Part shown: piece by piece, positions 9,340-18,294 of the stretch | How the letters are laid out: each line of letters begins with the position of its first letter | Position numbering within the stretch: the stretch's first letter is position 1 | NCBI RefSeq assembly: GCF_007474535.1 | Contig: NZ_VKNW01000013.1 | Coordinates: 1-64,000, forward strand | Direction: 5' to 3' | Origin: Chryseobacterium echinoideorum | GTDB taxonomy: Bacteria; Bacteroidota; Bacteroidia; Flavobacteriales; Weeksellaceae | Length of the DNA: 64,000 nt | Position numbers and translations under genes: made by a program | The notes under the pieces: model-generated | What the model saw: the letters and a program-made list of their open reading frames with translations, nothing else | Database searches by the model: none | What the model was told of the DNA's origin: nothing

Positions 9340-11676
9340 ATGGAAAATAAACTAAACATATATTATAAATACTTTTTACTCACAGGAGCTGCTGCAACAA
9401 TCATTTCCTGCAGCAATACCAAATTCCTGAAAGACGGACAGATGCTTTATACAGGAGCTGAAGTAAAAATAGAAAGCGACTCGCTTAGCAAAAAGGAAAA
9501 AAACGAACTTGAATCTGCTCTTAAAGAGAATTTAACACCAAAACCTAATTCATCATTTTTAGGATTACGTCCAAAATTATATGCTTATAATACCACCAAA
9601 GAACCCAAAAAACAAAAAGGACTCAGATACTGGCTCAAATACAAATTCGGAGAAGAGCCTGTTTTACTGGGTGATGTAGACAGAGAATTCAATAAAGATA
9701 TTATCGTTAATTATTCTGAAAACCAAGGATACTTTAATGCAAGAGCAAGATACGACACCGTATCAAAAAATAAAAAGGCAAAGGTAATCTATACCCTAAA
9801 CCCGGGAGGAAGGTATTTAATCAGCAATGTGAATTTTCCTGCAGATTCTTCTGAGATCAATCATGAAATTCAGACTCTCAAAAATAAAACTTTGCTTAAA
9901 CCAGGAAATCCTTTTGATCTGGATCTCATAAAAGCGGAAAGACAAAGAATTGATGACGGACTGAAAGACCGCGGTTTTTACTATTTCAATCCGGACAATA
10001 TTATTGTTCAGGCAGACAGTACCGTAAGCAAAAGAAAGAATGAGGTAGAACTCATTGTGAAATTAAAAGATAACACGCCCAAATTAGCCAAAGAACAATT
10101 TACGATTGATAAAGTCGTTGTTTTTCCCAATTACAATCTGCGTGATGCAAATAGAGGAAAATACAGCATTCCGATGAGTGCAGATTCTCTTACAGGTTAC
10201 GAATACAATAATATATTTGTGGTAGACCCCGACAAAAAATTCAAGCCAAAGGTCTTTGACCGTGCTTTATATTTCGAAAGAGGAGACCTTTATAACAGAA
10301 AAGATCACAACCTTTCCTTAAACCGTTTAATCAGCTTGGGTGTTTTTAAATTTGTGAAAAATGAATTTGTAGTTTCAGATTCTCTTAATCATAAATTTGA
10401 TGCATATTATGTTTTAACACCCAGAGAGCTTCAGTCTTTGCGTCTGGAAGCGTTGGGACGAACCAATTCTGCCAACTATGCAGGAAGCGAGGTGAATCTG
10501 AACTGGACTCAAAGAAATTTTTTCCGTGGAGCAGAGCAGTTTAGAGCGTCTGTTTACGGTGCATTTGACGTTCAGATCGGAGGCCCGTCCGATGCCGAAA
10601 ACATTTTCAGAGCCGGAGCCAATGCCCAGCTTTCCATTCCCAGAATTGTAGCACCTTTCCGTTTCAATTCATCAAGTGCTTTTGTACCAAGAACCAATAT
10701 TCAGCTTGGATATGAATTTCAAAACCGAACCACTTTATATACTTTAAATACATTTAATGCTTCTTTCGGTTATCAGTGGAAAGAAAATGTCCGTAAAGAA
10801 CATGAACTGAAGCTGATCGACATTACGTATATAGATCCCGCCAACGAAACTCCAAAATTCATTGCCTTAAAAGCAGGAAACCCTTATCTGCAAAGAATTA
10901 CTGATCAGCAGTTGATATTCGGACCTACCTATTCTTACACCTACTCTACCACCATGCTTCCTCAGACCAATACTTTCTATTATAAAGGAATGCTGGATCT
11001 GGCAGGAAACCTCACAGGTCTCATATCAGGAGCCAATGCAAAAGAAGGTAATCAGAAAAATATTTTCGGTGTACCTTTTAGTCAGTACGTCAAAATAGAA
11101 AATGATGTACGGTTTTATCATAAGTTTACCGAAAAAACATCTTTAGCCACACGCCTTATCGCAGGAGTAGCTATACCTTACGGAAATTCTGAGTTTATTC
11201 CTTTTTCGCGCCAGTTTTTCGTGGGCGGAAGCAACAGTATCAGAGCGTTCAGAGCAAGAACTTTAGGTCCCGGAAGCTATGATCCGAGAACAGAAAACAA
11301 TACCAGAGCCACATTTGATCAGTCAGGAGATGTAAAATTGGAGCTTAATGCAGAGTACCGTGCCAATTTGTTTAAATTTCTCAATGTCGCAGCATTTGTA
11401 GACGCAGGAAACATCTGGCTATTGGAAGATCCTGAAAACGAAAGACCAGGCGGAAAATTCTCAAAAGATTTTATCAGCGAAGTTGCTGTTGGAGCGGGAT
11501 TGGGTCTGAGATTAGATTTTTCGATTTTAATTCTGAGACTTGATCTCGCAATGCCGTTAAGAATACCTTACTATGATAAAGGTGACCGATGGACGTTTGA
11601 CAAAATCAATTTTGGAAGCGGAGCATGGCGAAGAGATAATCTGATCCTGAATATTGCTATCGGATATCCGTTCTAA
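9340..11676 (+). CDS. tamL: BamA/TamA-family outer membrane lipoprotein TamL
   Basis: About 778 residues from the ATG at 9340. An upstream in-frame start at 9274 would add 22 residues ahead of the signal and is unlikely. The N-terminus is a lipoprotein signal ending ATIISC, so Cys24 is the probable lipidated residue. POTRA-like modules follow (about 60-380), then a 16-strand Omp85 barrel with the family motif GGSNSIRAFRARTLGPGS and a final strand ending in aromatic Phe (IAIGYPF). In Bacteroidetes the TamA role is taken by this lipidated variant, named TamL, encoded next to tamB. The pair probably forms a trans-envelope assembly module; no substrate can be read from the sequence. Confidence 0.88.
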   Translation: MENKLNIYYKYFLLTGAAATIISCSNTKFLKDGQMLYTGAEVKIESDSLSKKEKNELESALKENLTPKPNSSFLGLRPKLYAYNTTKEPKKQKGLRYWLKYKFGEEPVLLGDVDREFNKDIIVNYSENQGYFNARARYDTVSKNKKAKVIYTLNPGGRYLISNVNFPADSSEINHEIQTLKNKTLLKPGNPFDLDLIKAERQRIDDGLKDRGFYYFNPDNIIVQADSTVSKRKNEVELIVKLKDNTPKLAKEQFTIDKVVVFPNYNLRDANRGKYSIPMSADSLTGYEYNNIFVVDPDKKFKPKVFDRALYFERGDLYNRKDHNLSLNRLISLGVFKFVKNEFVVSDSLNHKFDAYYVLTPRELQSLRLEALGRTNSANYAGSEVNLNWTQRNFFRGAEQFRASVYGAFDVQIGGPSDAENIFRAGANAQLSIPRIVAPFRFNSSSAFVPRTNIQLGYEFQNRTTLYTLNTFNASFGYQWKENVRKEHELKLIDITYIDPANETPKFIALKAGNPYLQRITDQQLIFGPTYSYTYSTTMLPQTNTFYYKGMLDLAGNLTGLISGANAKEGNQKNIFGVPFSQYVKIENDVRFYHKFTEKTSLATRLIAGVAIPYGNSEFIPFSRQFFVGGSNSIRAFRARTLGPGSYDPRTENNTRATFDQSGDVKLELNAEYRANLFKFLNVAAFVDAGNIWLLEDPENERPGGKFSKDFISEVAVGAGLGLRLDFSILILRLDLAMPLRIPYYDKGDRWTFDKINFGSGAWRRDNLILNIAIGYPF

Positions 11677-11801
11677 TCACCGGATAGTTTATAGCTTAAA
11701 TACTTCTTTTTTCTCGTGTTGGCGGGAAAATTGAAGTAACAAAAGAAACCCGACAAAGCTGTTTTCAAGTAAATATTAATTTCAATTATCAAAACCAAAT
11801 C

Positions 11802-12728
11802 ATGCTTAAAGAACTCAAATTTTTCTGGGAAACCGTAAAAGAAACCTTCACGGAATGGAACAATTCCAACGCATCAGGTGACTCTGCCAGTCTGGCTTAT
11901 TATGCAATCTTTTCCATTCCCGGATTATTAATTATTATTATTTGGATAGCAGGATATTTCTTTGGTGAAGAAGCCATCCGCGGACAAATCAGTTCCCAGA
12001 TCAGTGGAATGATGGGGCAGGATGTCGCCAAAAGTATTCAGGAAATGATTGCAGGAGCTTTAATTGACAAAGAAAATATTTTTATGAAAATCGTTGGGAT
12101 CGGATCATTGGTTTTCGGTTCCACTACCCTTTTCTTTCAGCTTCAGAAATCGCTGAACAATCTCTGGGATGTGGAAGCTGCACCCAAAAAAGCTTTGGTA
12201 AAATTTCTTTTAGACCGTGCCAATTCTTTAGGGATGATTCTTATTTTAGGATTTCTTCTGATGATTACGATGGTCATGTCTTCGCTCATCAGTCTTTTCA
12301 ATGATTTTATCACCCGCTATTTTGGGTTGGAAACTTATCTCCTTGTAGAAGTCATCAATTTTGCCATTGGATTCGGGCTGGTTATTTTACTGTTTGCTTT
12401 AATGTTCAAAGTACTTCCCGATGTTGAAATGAGCTGGAAATCGGTTTGGAAAGGCGCAATGCTTACAGCGGTTCTTTTCACGCTGGGTAAGTTTTTGCTG
12501 AGTTTATATTTCGGTCAGTTTAAGCCTACTTCAGCATTTGGAACCGCAGGAACAGTGATTTTGATTATGATGTGGATCAACTATTCCTGTATGTTGGTTT
12601 TTTTCGGCGCCGAATTTACCAAAGTCTATACCTATAAAAGAGGCTTGCGCATAGAACCTTCCAAACACGCCAAATGGAGCAGCGCGAAATTATATAAAGA
12701 TAGTCAGTCAAAGAGTGTTATCACTTAA
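11802..12728 (+). CDS. YihY/virulence factor BrkB family inner-membrane protein
   Basis: A 308-residue protein with about six transmembrane helices and the family landmarks DSASLAYYAIFSIPGLLIII near the N-terminus, FGSTTLFFQLQKSLNNLWDV, and the C-terminal GTAGTVILIMMWINYSCMLV followed by FFGAEFTKVY. Members were once called ribonuclease BN in error; the function remains unclear, with envelope transport suggested. It lies 125 bp after tamL on the same strand and may be co-transcribed or have its own promoter. A basic cytoplasmic tail follows the last helix. Confidence 0.9.
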   Translation: MLKELKFFWETVKETFTEWNNSNASGDSASLAYYAIFSIPGLLIIIIWIAGYFFGEEAIRGQISSQISGMMGQDVAKSIQEMIAGALIDKENIFMKIVGIGSLVFGSTTLFFQLQKSLNNLWDVEAAPKKALVKFLLDRANSLGMILILGFLLMITMVMSSLISLFNDFITRYFGLETYLLVEVINFAIGFGLVILLFALMFKVLPDVEMSWKSVWKGAMLTAVLFTLGKFLLSLYFGQFKPTSAFGTAGTVILIMMWINYSCMLVFFGAEFTKVYTYKRGLRIEPSKHAKWSSAKLYKDSQSKSVIT

Positions 12729-12867
12729 ATTTAGGTGATGATATTATATTTTCAGGCAATTAATCATAAGCCGAATTAAGAATTGAATAAGATCTTACTT
12801 TTTGTTGTTATTTAGTACATTAAAGTATATTGTCACCATATTTTGTTTCACAGAAAAAAGCAACAAG

Positions 12868-12900
12868 CCAAAGTAATCGATAATAAAACATTGGCTCTGC
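12868..12900 (-). terminator. possible terminator of the broken T9SS gene
   Basis: On the minus strand AGCCAA and TTGGCT flank a loop of about 19 nt, followed by a GTTGCTTTTTTC run. The stem is short and the loop long, so this is weak. The 12729-12928 spacer shows nothing else clear. Confidence 0.3.
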
Positions 12901-12928
12901 CTTATTTATGTTATAAATCTTATGATTC

Positions 12929-14364
12929 TTATTGCTTTACAAGCTTTTTAATGACCGTTTTTCCATTTTGGAATTCTGTTTTTGCAAGATATATTCCCTT
13001 CGGAAGGTAAGAAACATCAACATTGTTTTCTTTTATTATTCTTATAAGTTTACCATCTGTAGAATAAATTTCAATTTTATTTATTTTTTCATTAGTCTGG
13101 AACACAATATTTGATTTTAAAGGGTTTTCAAAAGAAATTAAATCTGAAATATGAGTCTCAGCTGTTGATAAAGCTGTTAATAAATTAAATTTTGCAGCAT
13201 AAATATTATTATTTACCCCATTATTGATTTCGCCCGCAACCAAAAAAGTTGTCGGGGAAATTATATTGAAACTTTCTGCCCATTCCTGATAAGTATTATT
13301 ATTACCTACAAAGATAGCATTGCCATTGAACGTATTATCCGGGGTTCCATTGGAATTTAACCTTGCCACCATTAGATTACCATTAGATTTAGACTTCCAT
13401 TGTCTGTATTGGCACCACTCAGGTAAATTTGGTTTGAAAAAGTTTTTAAACCGGATATGATTGTGTTTGCAAGCTGATACGTTCCGCTATTCGCAAAAGC
13501 AGTTATTACACTACCTGCAGGAGTATATTTTTTAACAGATGTAGTAAGAGTATTTTCATTGGACATACCATGAATTATATTACCTGAATCATCTAATGCT
13601 ACATAATCGTAAGAATTTTCGTAATCAGCTAATGAAGAAAAAGAAGCTGTATTAATTGTTCCATTGCTTCCAAATGTTGAATCAATAGTTCCATCAGTAT
13701 TAAGAAGTGTAAGATATGTAGTTAAAGTCTGATTATTGATGGATTTTACCAATAATTTTCCACCGGGACCGTTGTAAACCCCATATACATTGCCAATTCC
13801 TGGAATATTTACTGTTGAAACAATACCGCCTGATGCCACGTCGATTTTCTGTAAAACACCTTGTGAGTTTCCGGTTTTGCCAATATATAAATAGTCTGAG
13901 AGTAGTACGCTTTCATTGCTGTAACTTGTACCCGATGTTATTGTAAAAGTACCGTTCCCGCCAAAGGAGTTGTCTAGAGTTCCGTCAGCATTTAACTTTA
14001 CCAAGGTGCTCTGGTCAGGATAAAAAATTAAAATCTTATTACCCATAAGATAAAGATTGGTTACATAAGCATCTTGAGCCTGAAAGGAAGTGAAATATCC
14101 GTTGTTGGCAAATGTTGTATCTGTTGTACCATCCGTATTCAGTCTCGAAATAAAAACTTCCTGGTTATTTGTTCCATTAATTCTTTGTCCTGAAATAATA
14201 ATTTTACCATCCGGCTGAACAATAGAATTGATTATAGAATTTCCATTGGTCTGATTACTTAAAATAGAAAAGCCGTTGGTTCCAAACGAACTGTCAGCAG
14301 TAACAGTCTGTGCATTAATATAAAAGGCTGCGATTAAAGCAAAAGGAAAAAAAATTTTTCTCAT
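12929..14364 (-). pseudogene. T9SS-sorted delta-60 repeat protein, frameshifted by an 11-bp duplication
   Basis: Two abutting frames encode one protein. The upstream frame (13372-14364, 330 residues) has a signal peptide (MRKIFFPFALIAAFYINAQ) and repeats such as IVQPDGKIIISGQ and RLNTDGTTDTTF, typical of delta-60 beta-propeller-like repeats. The downstream frame (12929-13372, 147 residues) resumes with MVARLNSNGTPDNTF and ends in a type IX secretion sorting domain (IEIYSTDGKLIRI, LPKGIYLAKTEF, KKLVKQ). At 13368-13389 an 11-bp unit ACCATTAGATT occurs twice in tandem. Removing one copy restores a continuous reading of about 474 residues through NLMVARLN. The intact product would be exported by Sec, then secreted or surface-anchored by T9SS. 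As written, the first product lacks the sorting tail. Confidence 0.85.
13368..13389. repeat. 11-bp tandem duplication causing the frameshift
   Basis: ACCATTAGATT at 13368-13378 is repeated exactly at 13379-13389. The unit length is not a multiple of three, so the extra copy shifts the minus-strand frame and creates a stop a few codons later. This looks like recent slippage, a phase-variation switch or an assembly artefact. Confidence 0.9.
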
Positions 14365-14547
14365 AATATGTGTTTAAATATTTTTTTTGAAGCCTGCAAA
14401 TATATTATATTTTTTTATTTGTTTTTGTAAGTTATTGATAAATAATCAGTCAAATTACAATGAAAGGTGATGATATACTTAAATGTACCATGTTTTATTC
14501 CGTTGAATATAGCGTTCATGAAGCAGTAAAGATGAAAAAATTTATAA

Positions 14548-14581
14548 TTAAAATCCTCCCGAATTTTTCAGGAGGATTGCT
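14548..14581 (-). terminator. terminator of the HU-like gene
   Basis: On the minus strand AATCCTCC, an 11-nt loop and GGAGGATT form a perfect 8-bp stem, followed by TTAATT. It lies directly after the HU-like stop codon at 14588. Confidence 0.7.
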
Positions 14582-14587
14582 TGTTTG

Positions 14588-14971
14588 TTAAGCTTTCTTT
14601 TTAAATTCTGCAAGCTTCAGAGCATCTTTAATCATCTTACCCGGTCGGAAGATGGTTTTTACCGTTTTGATGCTGGAAGCGTTTACTTCGTCTGCGGTAT
14701 CTTTTCCTTCGCTGGAACCGCCTGCCTGTAAAGTGAAATACTCACCTACATAAACAATCTTACCATCGGCTACATCATCGGCAATTTTAGAAAACGTGCT
14801 TTCGAGTACGGCAAGAATGTCGGCTTTGGATACGGTAGAAACTGAGGCAGCATGCTTGGCAAGATCTGCAAGAGTGGTTTTCCCTTCGCCAATGATGTTG
14901 GCATAATACTTTGGGGGATTGTTCGGCTGCTGAGGGTTCTTCTTAGGAACTACACTGAATGTAATAGGCAT
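14588..14971 (-). CDS. HU-family DNA-binding protein (Bacteroidetes HU-related type)
   Basis: 127 residues. The start MPITFSVVPKKNPQQP and the core (LADLAKHAASVSTVSKADILAVLESTF, then VYVGEYFTLQAGGSSEG) fit the Bacteroidetes HU-related family of putative histone-like proteins, longer than classical 90-residue HU. The end KTIFRPGKMIKDALKLAEF corresponds to the DNA-embracing C-terminal region. It probably binds DNA non-specifically and shapes the nucleoid, though the family is poorly characterised. It is monocistronic with its own terminator. It sits at the edge of the accessory zone, where such genes are common. Confidence 0.85.
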   Translation of the reverse strand: MPITFSVVPKKNPQQPNNPPKYYANIIGEGKTTLADLAKHAASVSTVSKADILAVLESTFSKIADDVADGKIVYVGEYFTLQAGGSSEGKDTADEVNASSIKTVKTIFRPGKMIKDALKLAEFKKKA

Positions 14972-15127
14972 TTTCTTTTCGATTATTTGTGTTAAACAAT
15001 ATTTTAAATAACAGAACTAAATTAACGTGAGTTCGGGATAAGAATAAATAAATTTACGATACAAAAAAGCAGAAAAATTAGTATATTTAAGGTATTGAAA
15101 TTCAAATATTTAACTAAAATTTCTGCT

Positions 15128-15634
15128 ATGATTTCTGATGATAAAATTACAACTATTTATTACATTGTTGATGAGTTTTTTAAAGAATTTAATAGTGTTC
15201 TGAAAGATTATGCTCTGAAAGATCCTAAAATTAAGAGCCGAAACCGAACATCTGCCCTGTCTCAAAGCGAAGTAATGACTATTATGATCCTATTTCATTA
15301 CGGTGCATTCAAAAACCTCAAGCACTTTTACCAGGGCTACGTGCAAAGACATATGAAGAAAGAATTCCCCGTAACAGTTTCCTACAATCGTTTTGTAGAA
15401 CTCCAAAAGAAAGTGAATGTTCCCATGGCTGTTTTTGTGAAAATGATGTGTCTGGGAAAATGTACAGGTATTTCTTTTATCGACTCCACGCCAATCAGAG
15501 CGTGCCATATCAAAAGAGAAAAACAGCATAAAACCTTTAAAAACATTGCCCAAAAAGGACAATGTTCTTTGGGGTGGTTTTATGGATTTAAACTTCATTT
15601 GATTATTAATGACAGAGGAGAAGTTTTAGATTTT
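15128..15634 (+). pseudogene. IS982-family transposase, 3'-truncated
   Basis: About 169 residues of an IS982-type DDE transposase, from MISDDKITTIYYIVDEFF through the N-terminal helical domain to the start of the catalytic domain. SFIDSTPIRACH probably carries the first catalytic Asp, and YGFKLHLIINDRGEVLDF follows. Family members are near 290 residues, so roughly the last 40% and the remaining acidic residues are missing. A TTG at 15095 in frame would add 11 residues; the ATG at 15128 is the family-like start. At about 15635 the sequence switches abruptly into a repeat also found at 18028. No right-hand IS end could be found, so the element is dead. Confidence 0.85.
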
Positions 15635-15671
15635 ACCCCGCTCCCGCACGATTTTATCGTGTGGCAGATAA
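15635..15671. repeat. 37-bp interspersed repeat, left copy
   Basis: These 37 bp are identical to 18028-18064. The unit contains the small palindrome CACGATTTTATCGTG, and both copies are followed by an intrinsic-terminator-like hairpin. The left copy begins exactly where the IS982 reading ends. Confidence 0.9.
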
Positions 15672-15706
15672 CAAAAAAACCTTGCAATTGCGAGGTTTTT
15701 TGTTTT
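15669..15706. terminator. terminator-like hairpin in the left repeat
   Basis: AACCTTGC and GCGAGGTT pair across a short AATT loop, flanked by an A-run before and a T-run after, so it could act on either strand. The right repeat has a diverged equivalent at about 18066-18096. Confidence 0.5.
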
Positions 15707-15754
15707 ATAGCGCAGCTACGTTTTTATTAAAAAATATTTTTTTTATTGGTCAAA

Positions 15755-15803
15755 ATTTTATCTCTCCCAAAACGAGTACAACGAGCTTTCGCAGCTCAAA
15801 ACC
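15755..15803. repeat. 49-bp repeat encoding an RHS segment, left copy
   Basis: It matches 17982-18030 with two differences. On the plus strand it reads QNEYNELSQLKT, an RHS-core segment in frame with the RHS fragment that follows. Confidence 0.85.
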
Positions 15804-17651
15804 AAAAAAGTCGGCGGAACGGCTTCTGTGCCACTTCAAACGGTTGATTACACCTACAATATCCGTGGTTGGATGACCGGGATTAATGATCCAAATAATC
15901 TAAACGGAAAACTCTTTGGATACAAAATCAAATATACCGATCCGGTAAACACTTCAGTTTCCTCTCCGAGATTTAATGGTAACATTGCAGAGGTTGACTG
16001 GAAAACAGCAACCAATGTTAATGATAACAAGCGAAGATACTCGTATCAGTATGACAGATTGAACAGACTTTTGCAAGGAGCTTATTCCGAAGAAGGTTTA
16101 TATGTCGTAAATAATGACTTTTATAATGAAGTTCTTACTTATGATCTGAACGGAAATATTAAGACATTAAAAAGATTTTCAAATCCTTATTCGGGAAATA
16201 TTGCAGAAAAGATTGATGACCTTATTTATAACTACACTGGGAATCGGTTAGATCTTATTACTCTTCCTCCGGGAGTTCTCAATAATTCTTCCGGATATAA
16301 TGCATTGGAAAATACCATTACCTATGATCCTAACGGAAATATGAAGACCCACTTAGACAAAGGGATAGGATCAATTTCCTATAATCATCTAAATCTACCT
16401 TCATCAATAACTATGGGGGCGAATAAAATGAAGACCCAGATTAATTATTTGTATAGAGCAGATGGATTAAAATTAAGAAAGAACATAGGGGGATCAGCAA
16501 GGGTATCAAGTGTTGAGACTGACTATATAGATGGCTTCCAGTATCAATTTATAAATGATTTTTCTATTTGTATAGGCTGTCCAATGCCTTCTCCTGAACT
16601 GCAGTTTATACCCACTTCAGAAGGTTATTTCGATTTTGTAAAAAATAAGTATATTTACCATTATAATGACCATTTGGGAAATGTGAGACTGAGTTATTTT
16701 AAAAATGATAATAACAGCGTAGAAGTTCTTGAAGAAAACAACTATTATCCGTTTGGGTTGAAACATACAGGATATAATGCTTTACTCGGAAATCAGGCTT
16801 ATCAATACAAGTACAACGGCAAAGAACTCCAAGAGACAGGAATGTACGACTACGGCGCAAGATTCTATATGCCGGATATTGGAAGATGGGGAATGCAAGA
16901 CGACTTAAGTGAACTACAGTTACATTACAGTCCTTACTCATACGTTTACAATAATCCTATTTTCTTTAATGATCCAACAGGTATGATTGGAGAAGCATGT
17001 GAAGGGTGTCCTAAACCTGATCCAAAGAAAATTTATGAAGGTGGAAAGATAGAAGATGTTGTAATTACCGCATATAGATCTATAAAAACAAAAACCGCAG
17101 ATTTTGATTTTTCCAAAGTTGCTAGTATGTTAGCTCCTATTCGTCCTTTATCTACGGAAGAGCAGAATGTGATGAACGCCAGATACGGGGAAGCTCATGA
17201 TTTATCAAGTAGTCTTAATATAATGTGGCGACAAATCAAAGATGTACCAGATAATTTAGCAGATACGTGGGAAAACATTAAAAATATTGGGGATAGCGAA
17301 GACAAAGAAGAAGCTATAGTATCAATGGCTATTCTTATGGTCAACTTGAAAAAGGGCAAGATTGGGAATGTTGCCAAAATGGGCGTTGGTAAAAGTACTT
17401 CAGGTTGGGTAATCAGCAAAGTCTTTAATTCTTTAGATACAGCTATACAGGCAAAAATAAAAAATGCAATTAGCAAGGGAATAGTTGCCCCTACAGGACA
17501 ACAAGGAATAATAAAGCTAACAGCAACAGAAGCCGCACAAACAGGATATCAATATAAAATAAAAATATTAGGTAAAGGAGGAGACATTAGAGTTTATGGT
17601 AATCCAAATGTAAATGGGCATATTGTTTTTGAAAAAGTAATGGGACATTAA
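15768..17651 (+). CDS. RHS repeat-associated core protein fragment with divergent C-terminal tip
   Basis: The recognisable RHS reading starts around QNEYNELSQLK at 15768, ahead of any good start codon; a GTG at 15828 gives 607 residues. The 5' part of a normally much larger protein is missing. RHS/YD repeats (YTYNIRGWMTGI, YSYQYDRLNRLLQGAY) lead to the RHS core at about residues 277-385 from the GTG (NDHLGNVRLSYF, YYPFGLKHTGYN, YDYGARFYMPDIGRWGMQDD, and DPTG at the end). The tip of about 220 residues after DPTG is unrelated to the core. Its last 75 residues (QYKIKILGKGGDIRVYGNPN, then GHIVFEKVMGH) look like a compact enzyme domain that I cannot name. In such proteins the tip is usually a toxin. 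A small gene 10 bp downstream may be its immunity protein. Confidence 0.8.
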   Translation, partial: QNEYNELSQLKTKKVGGTASVPLQTVDYTYNIRGWMTGINDPNNLNGKLFGYKIKYTDPVNTSVSSPRFNGNIAEVDWKTATNVNDNKRRYSYQYDRLNRLLQGAYSEEGLYVVNNDFYNEVLTYDLNGNIKTLKRFSNPYSGNIAEKIDDLIYNYTGNRLDLITLPPGVLNNSSGYNALENTITYDPNGNMKTHLDKGIGSISYNHLNLPSSITMGANKMKTQINYLYRADGLKLRKNIGGSARVSSVETDYIDGFQYQFINDFSICIGCPMPSPELQFIPTSEGYFDFVKNKYIYHYNDHLGNVRLSYFKNDNNSVEVLEENNYYPFGLKHTGYNALLGNQAYQYKYNGKELQETGMYDYGARFYMPDIGRWGMQDDLSELQLHYSPYSYVYNNPIFFNDPTGMIGEACEGCPKPDPKKIYEGGKIEDVVITAYRSIKTKTADFDFSKVASMLAPIRPLSTEEQNVMNARYGEAHDLSSSLNIMWRQIKDVPDNLADTWENIKNIGDSEDKEEAIVSMAILMVNLKKGKIGNVAKMGVGKSTSGWVISKVFNSLDTAIQAKIKNAISKGIVAPTGQQGIIKLTATEAAQTGYQYKIKILGKGGDIRVYGNPNVNGHIVFEKVMGH

Positions 17652-17661
17652 TATTAAGCTT

Positions 17662-17952
17662 ATGAATAACAATATAGATACAGAAAATTTATTCGAAATT
17701 TCTTCTGAGTATTTGAATAATATTTTAAAAGATGAAGAATTATTACACGAGCTAAAAAGCTCTTGTGAGAATGAAAAACCGCAGCTAATAAACAAAAGTG
17801 TTTCTTATGTTTTATACGATCAAAATGAACTATTTAAAAATAGTTATAAGGTTAAAATAAACATACAATGTGGAAGCAAAAATATTGCTTATTATGTTTT
17901 ATATTTAGATAAAGATAAAAACTTTATTGATGAATTTTTTGTTATAAATTAA
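17662..17952 (+). CDS. small hypothetical protein, likely immunity partner of the RHS tip
   Basis: A 96-residue acidic, soluble protein with no signal peptide or membrane segment, and a beta-rich second half (KVKINIQCGSKNIAYYVLYL). I do not recognise the family. It starts 10 bp after the RHS stop on the same strand, is strongly AT-rich, and lies inside the repeat-bounded cassette. That is the usual position of a cognate immunity gene for a polymorphic toxin. The immunity role is inferred from position alone. Confidence 0.7.
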   Translation: MNNNIDTENLFEISSEYLNNILKDEELLHELKSSCENEKPQLINKSVSYVLYDQNELFKNSYKVKINIQCGSKNIAYYVLYLDKDKNFIDEFFVIN

Positions 17953-17981
17953 AAAAGTCTTTAAATTTTTTGGTAGTAAGC

Positions 17982-18030
17982 ATTTTATCTCTCCCAAAAC
18001 GACTACAACGATCTTTCGCAGCTCAAAACC
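17982..18030. repeat. 49-bp repeat encoding an RHS segment, right copy
   Basis: A near-identical copy of 15755-15803, reading QNDYNDLSQLKT on the plus strand. It runs directly into the right copy of the 37-bp repeat. A third, diverged copy (QNEYN followed by a stop soon after) lies at about 18155-18200. Confidence 0.85.
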
Positions 18031-18064
18031 CCGCTCCCGCACGATTTTATCGTGTGGCAGATAA
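18028..18064. repeat. 37-bp interspersed repeat, right copy
   Basis: Identical to 15635-15671. The 17953-18315 spacer holds this repeat, the 49-bp RHS repeats and a hairpin. On the minus strand it holds two short copies of MLTTKKFKDFFN, one ending NKNVAAL and a stop. These look like repeated gene ends rather than a complete gene. Confidence 0.9.
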
Positions 18065-18098
18065 TAAAAACCCTCGCAACTTGCGATGGGTTTTGTGT
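18064..18098. terminator. terminator-like hairpin in the right repeat
   Basis: AAACCCTCGCAA and TTGCGATGGGTTT pair around a single central base with one bulge, flanked by A and T runs. On the minus strand it follows the NKNVAAL stop at about 18110. Confidence 0.5.
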
Positions 18099-18286
18099 TT
18101 TATAAAGCAGCCACATTTTTATTAAAGAAATCTTTAAACTTTTTGGTGGTAAGCATTTTGTCTTGCTCAGAACGAATACAACATCCCCGCTCGGCAAGGT
18201 TTGTAACTTCGTAGCAGATAATAACAAACCCACCGTTTTATCATATAAAAATTTCACATTCACAAACATTCTTCAAAAAAGTTGAG

Positions 18287-18294
18287 TACTTTTG
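18287..18294 (+). promoter_or_regulatory. -7 promoter box of the GH43 gene
   Basis: TACTTTTG matches TAnnTTTG and lies 21 nt before the ATG at 18316. No clear TTTG is present at -33. Confidence 0.5.

Noticed and set aside
15661-15876. Plus-strand 71-residue open frame over the left repeat
   Set aside because: It crosses the terminator-like hairpin and part of the RHS frame in the wrong phase; no protein features.
15635-18064. CRISPR array
   Set aside because: Only two copies of the 37-bp repeat exist, more than 2 kb apart and with genes between; there are no regular spacers and no cas genes anywhere in the window.
18003-18269. Minus-strand 88-residue open frame in the repeat zone
   Set aside because: It spans several repeat fragments in a mixed frame and reads no protein family. 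The repeat ends in another frame (MLTTKKFKDFFN) make better sense, so it is treated as repeat, not gene.
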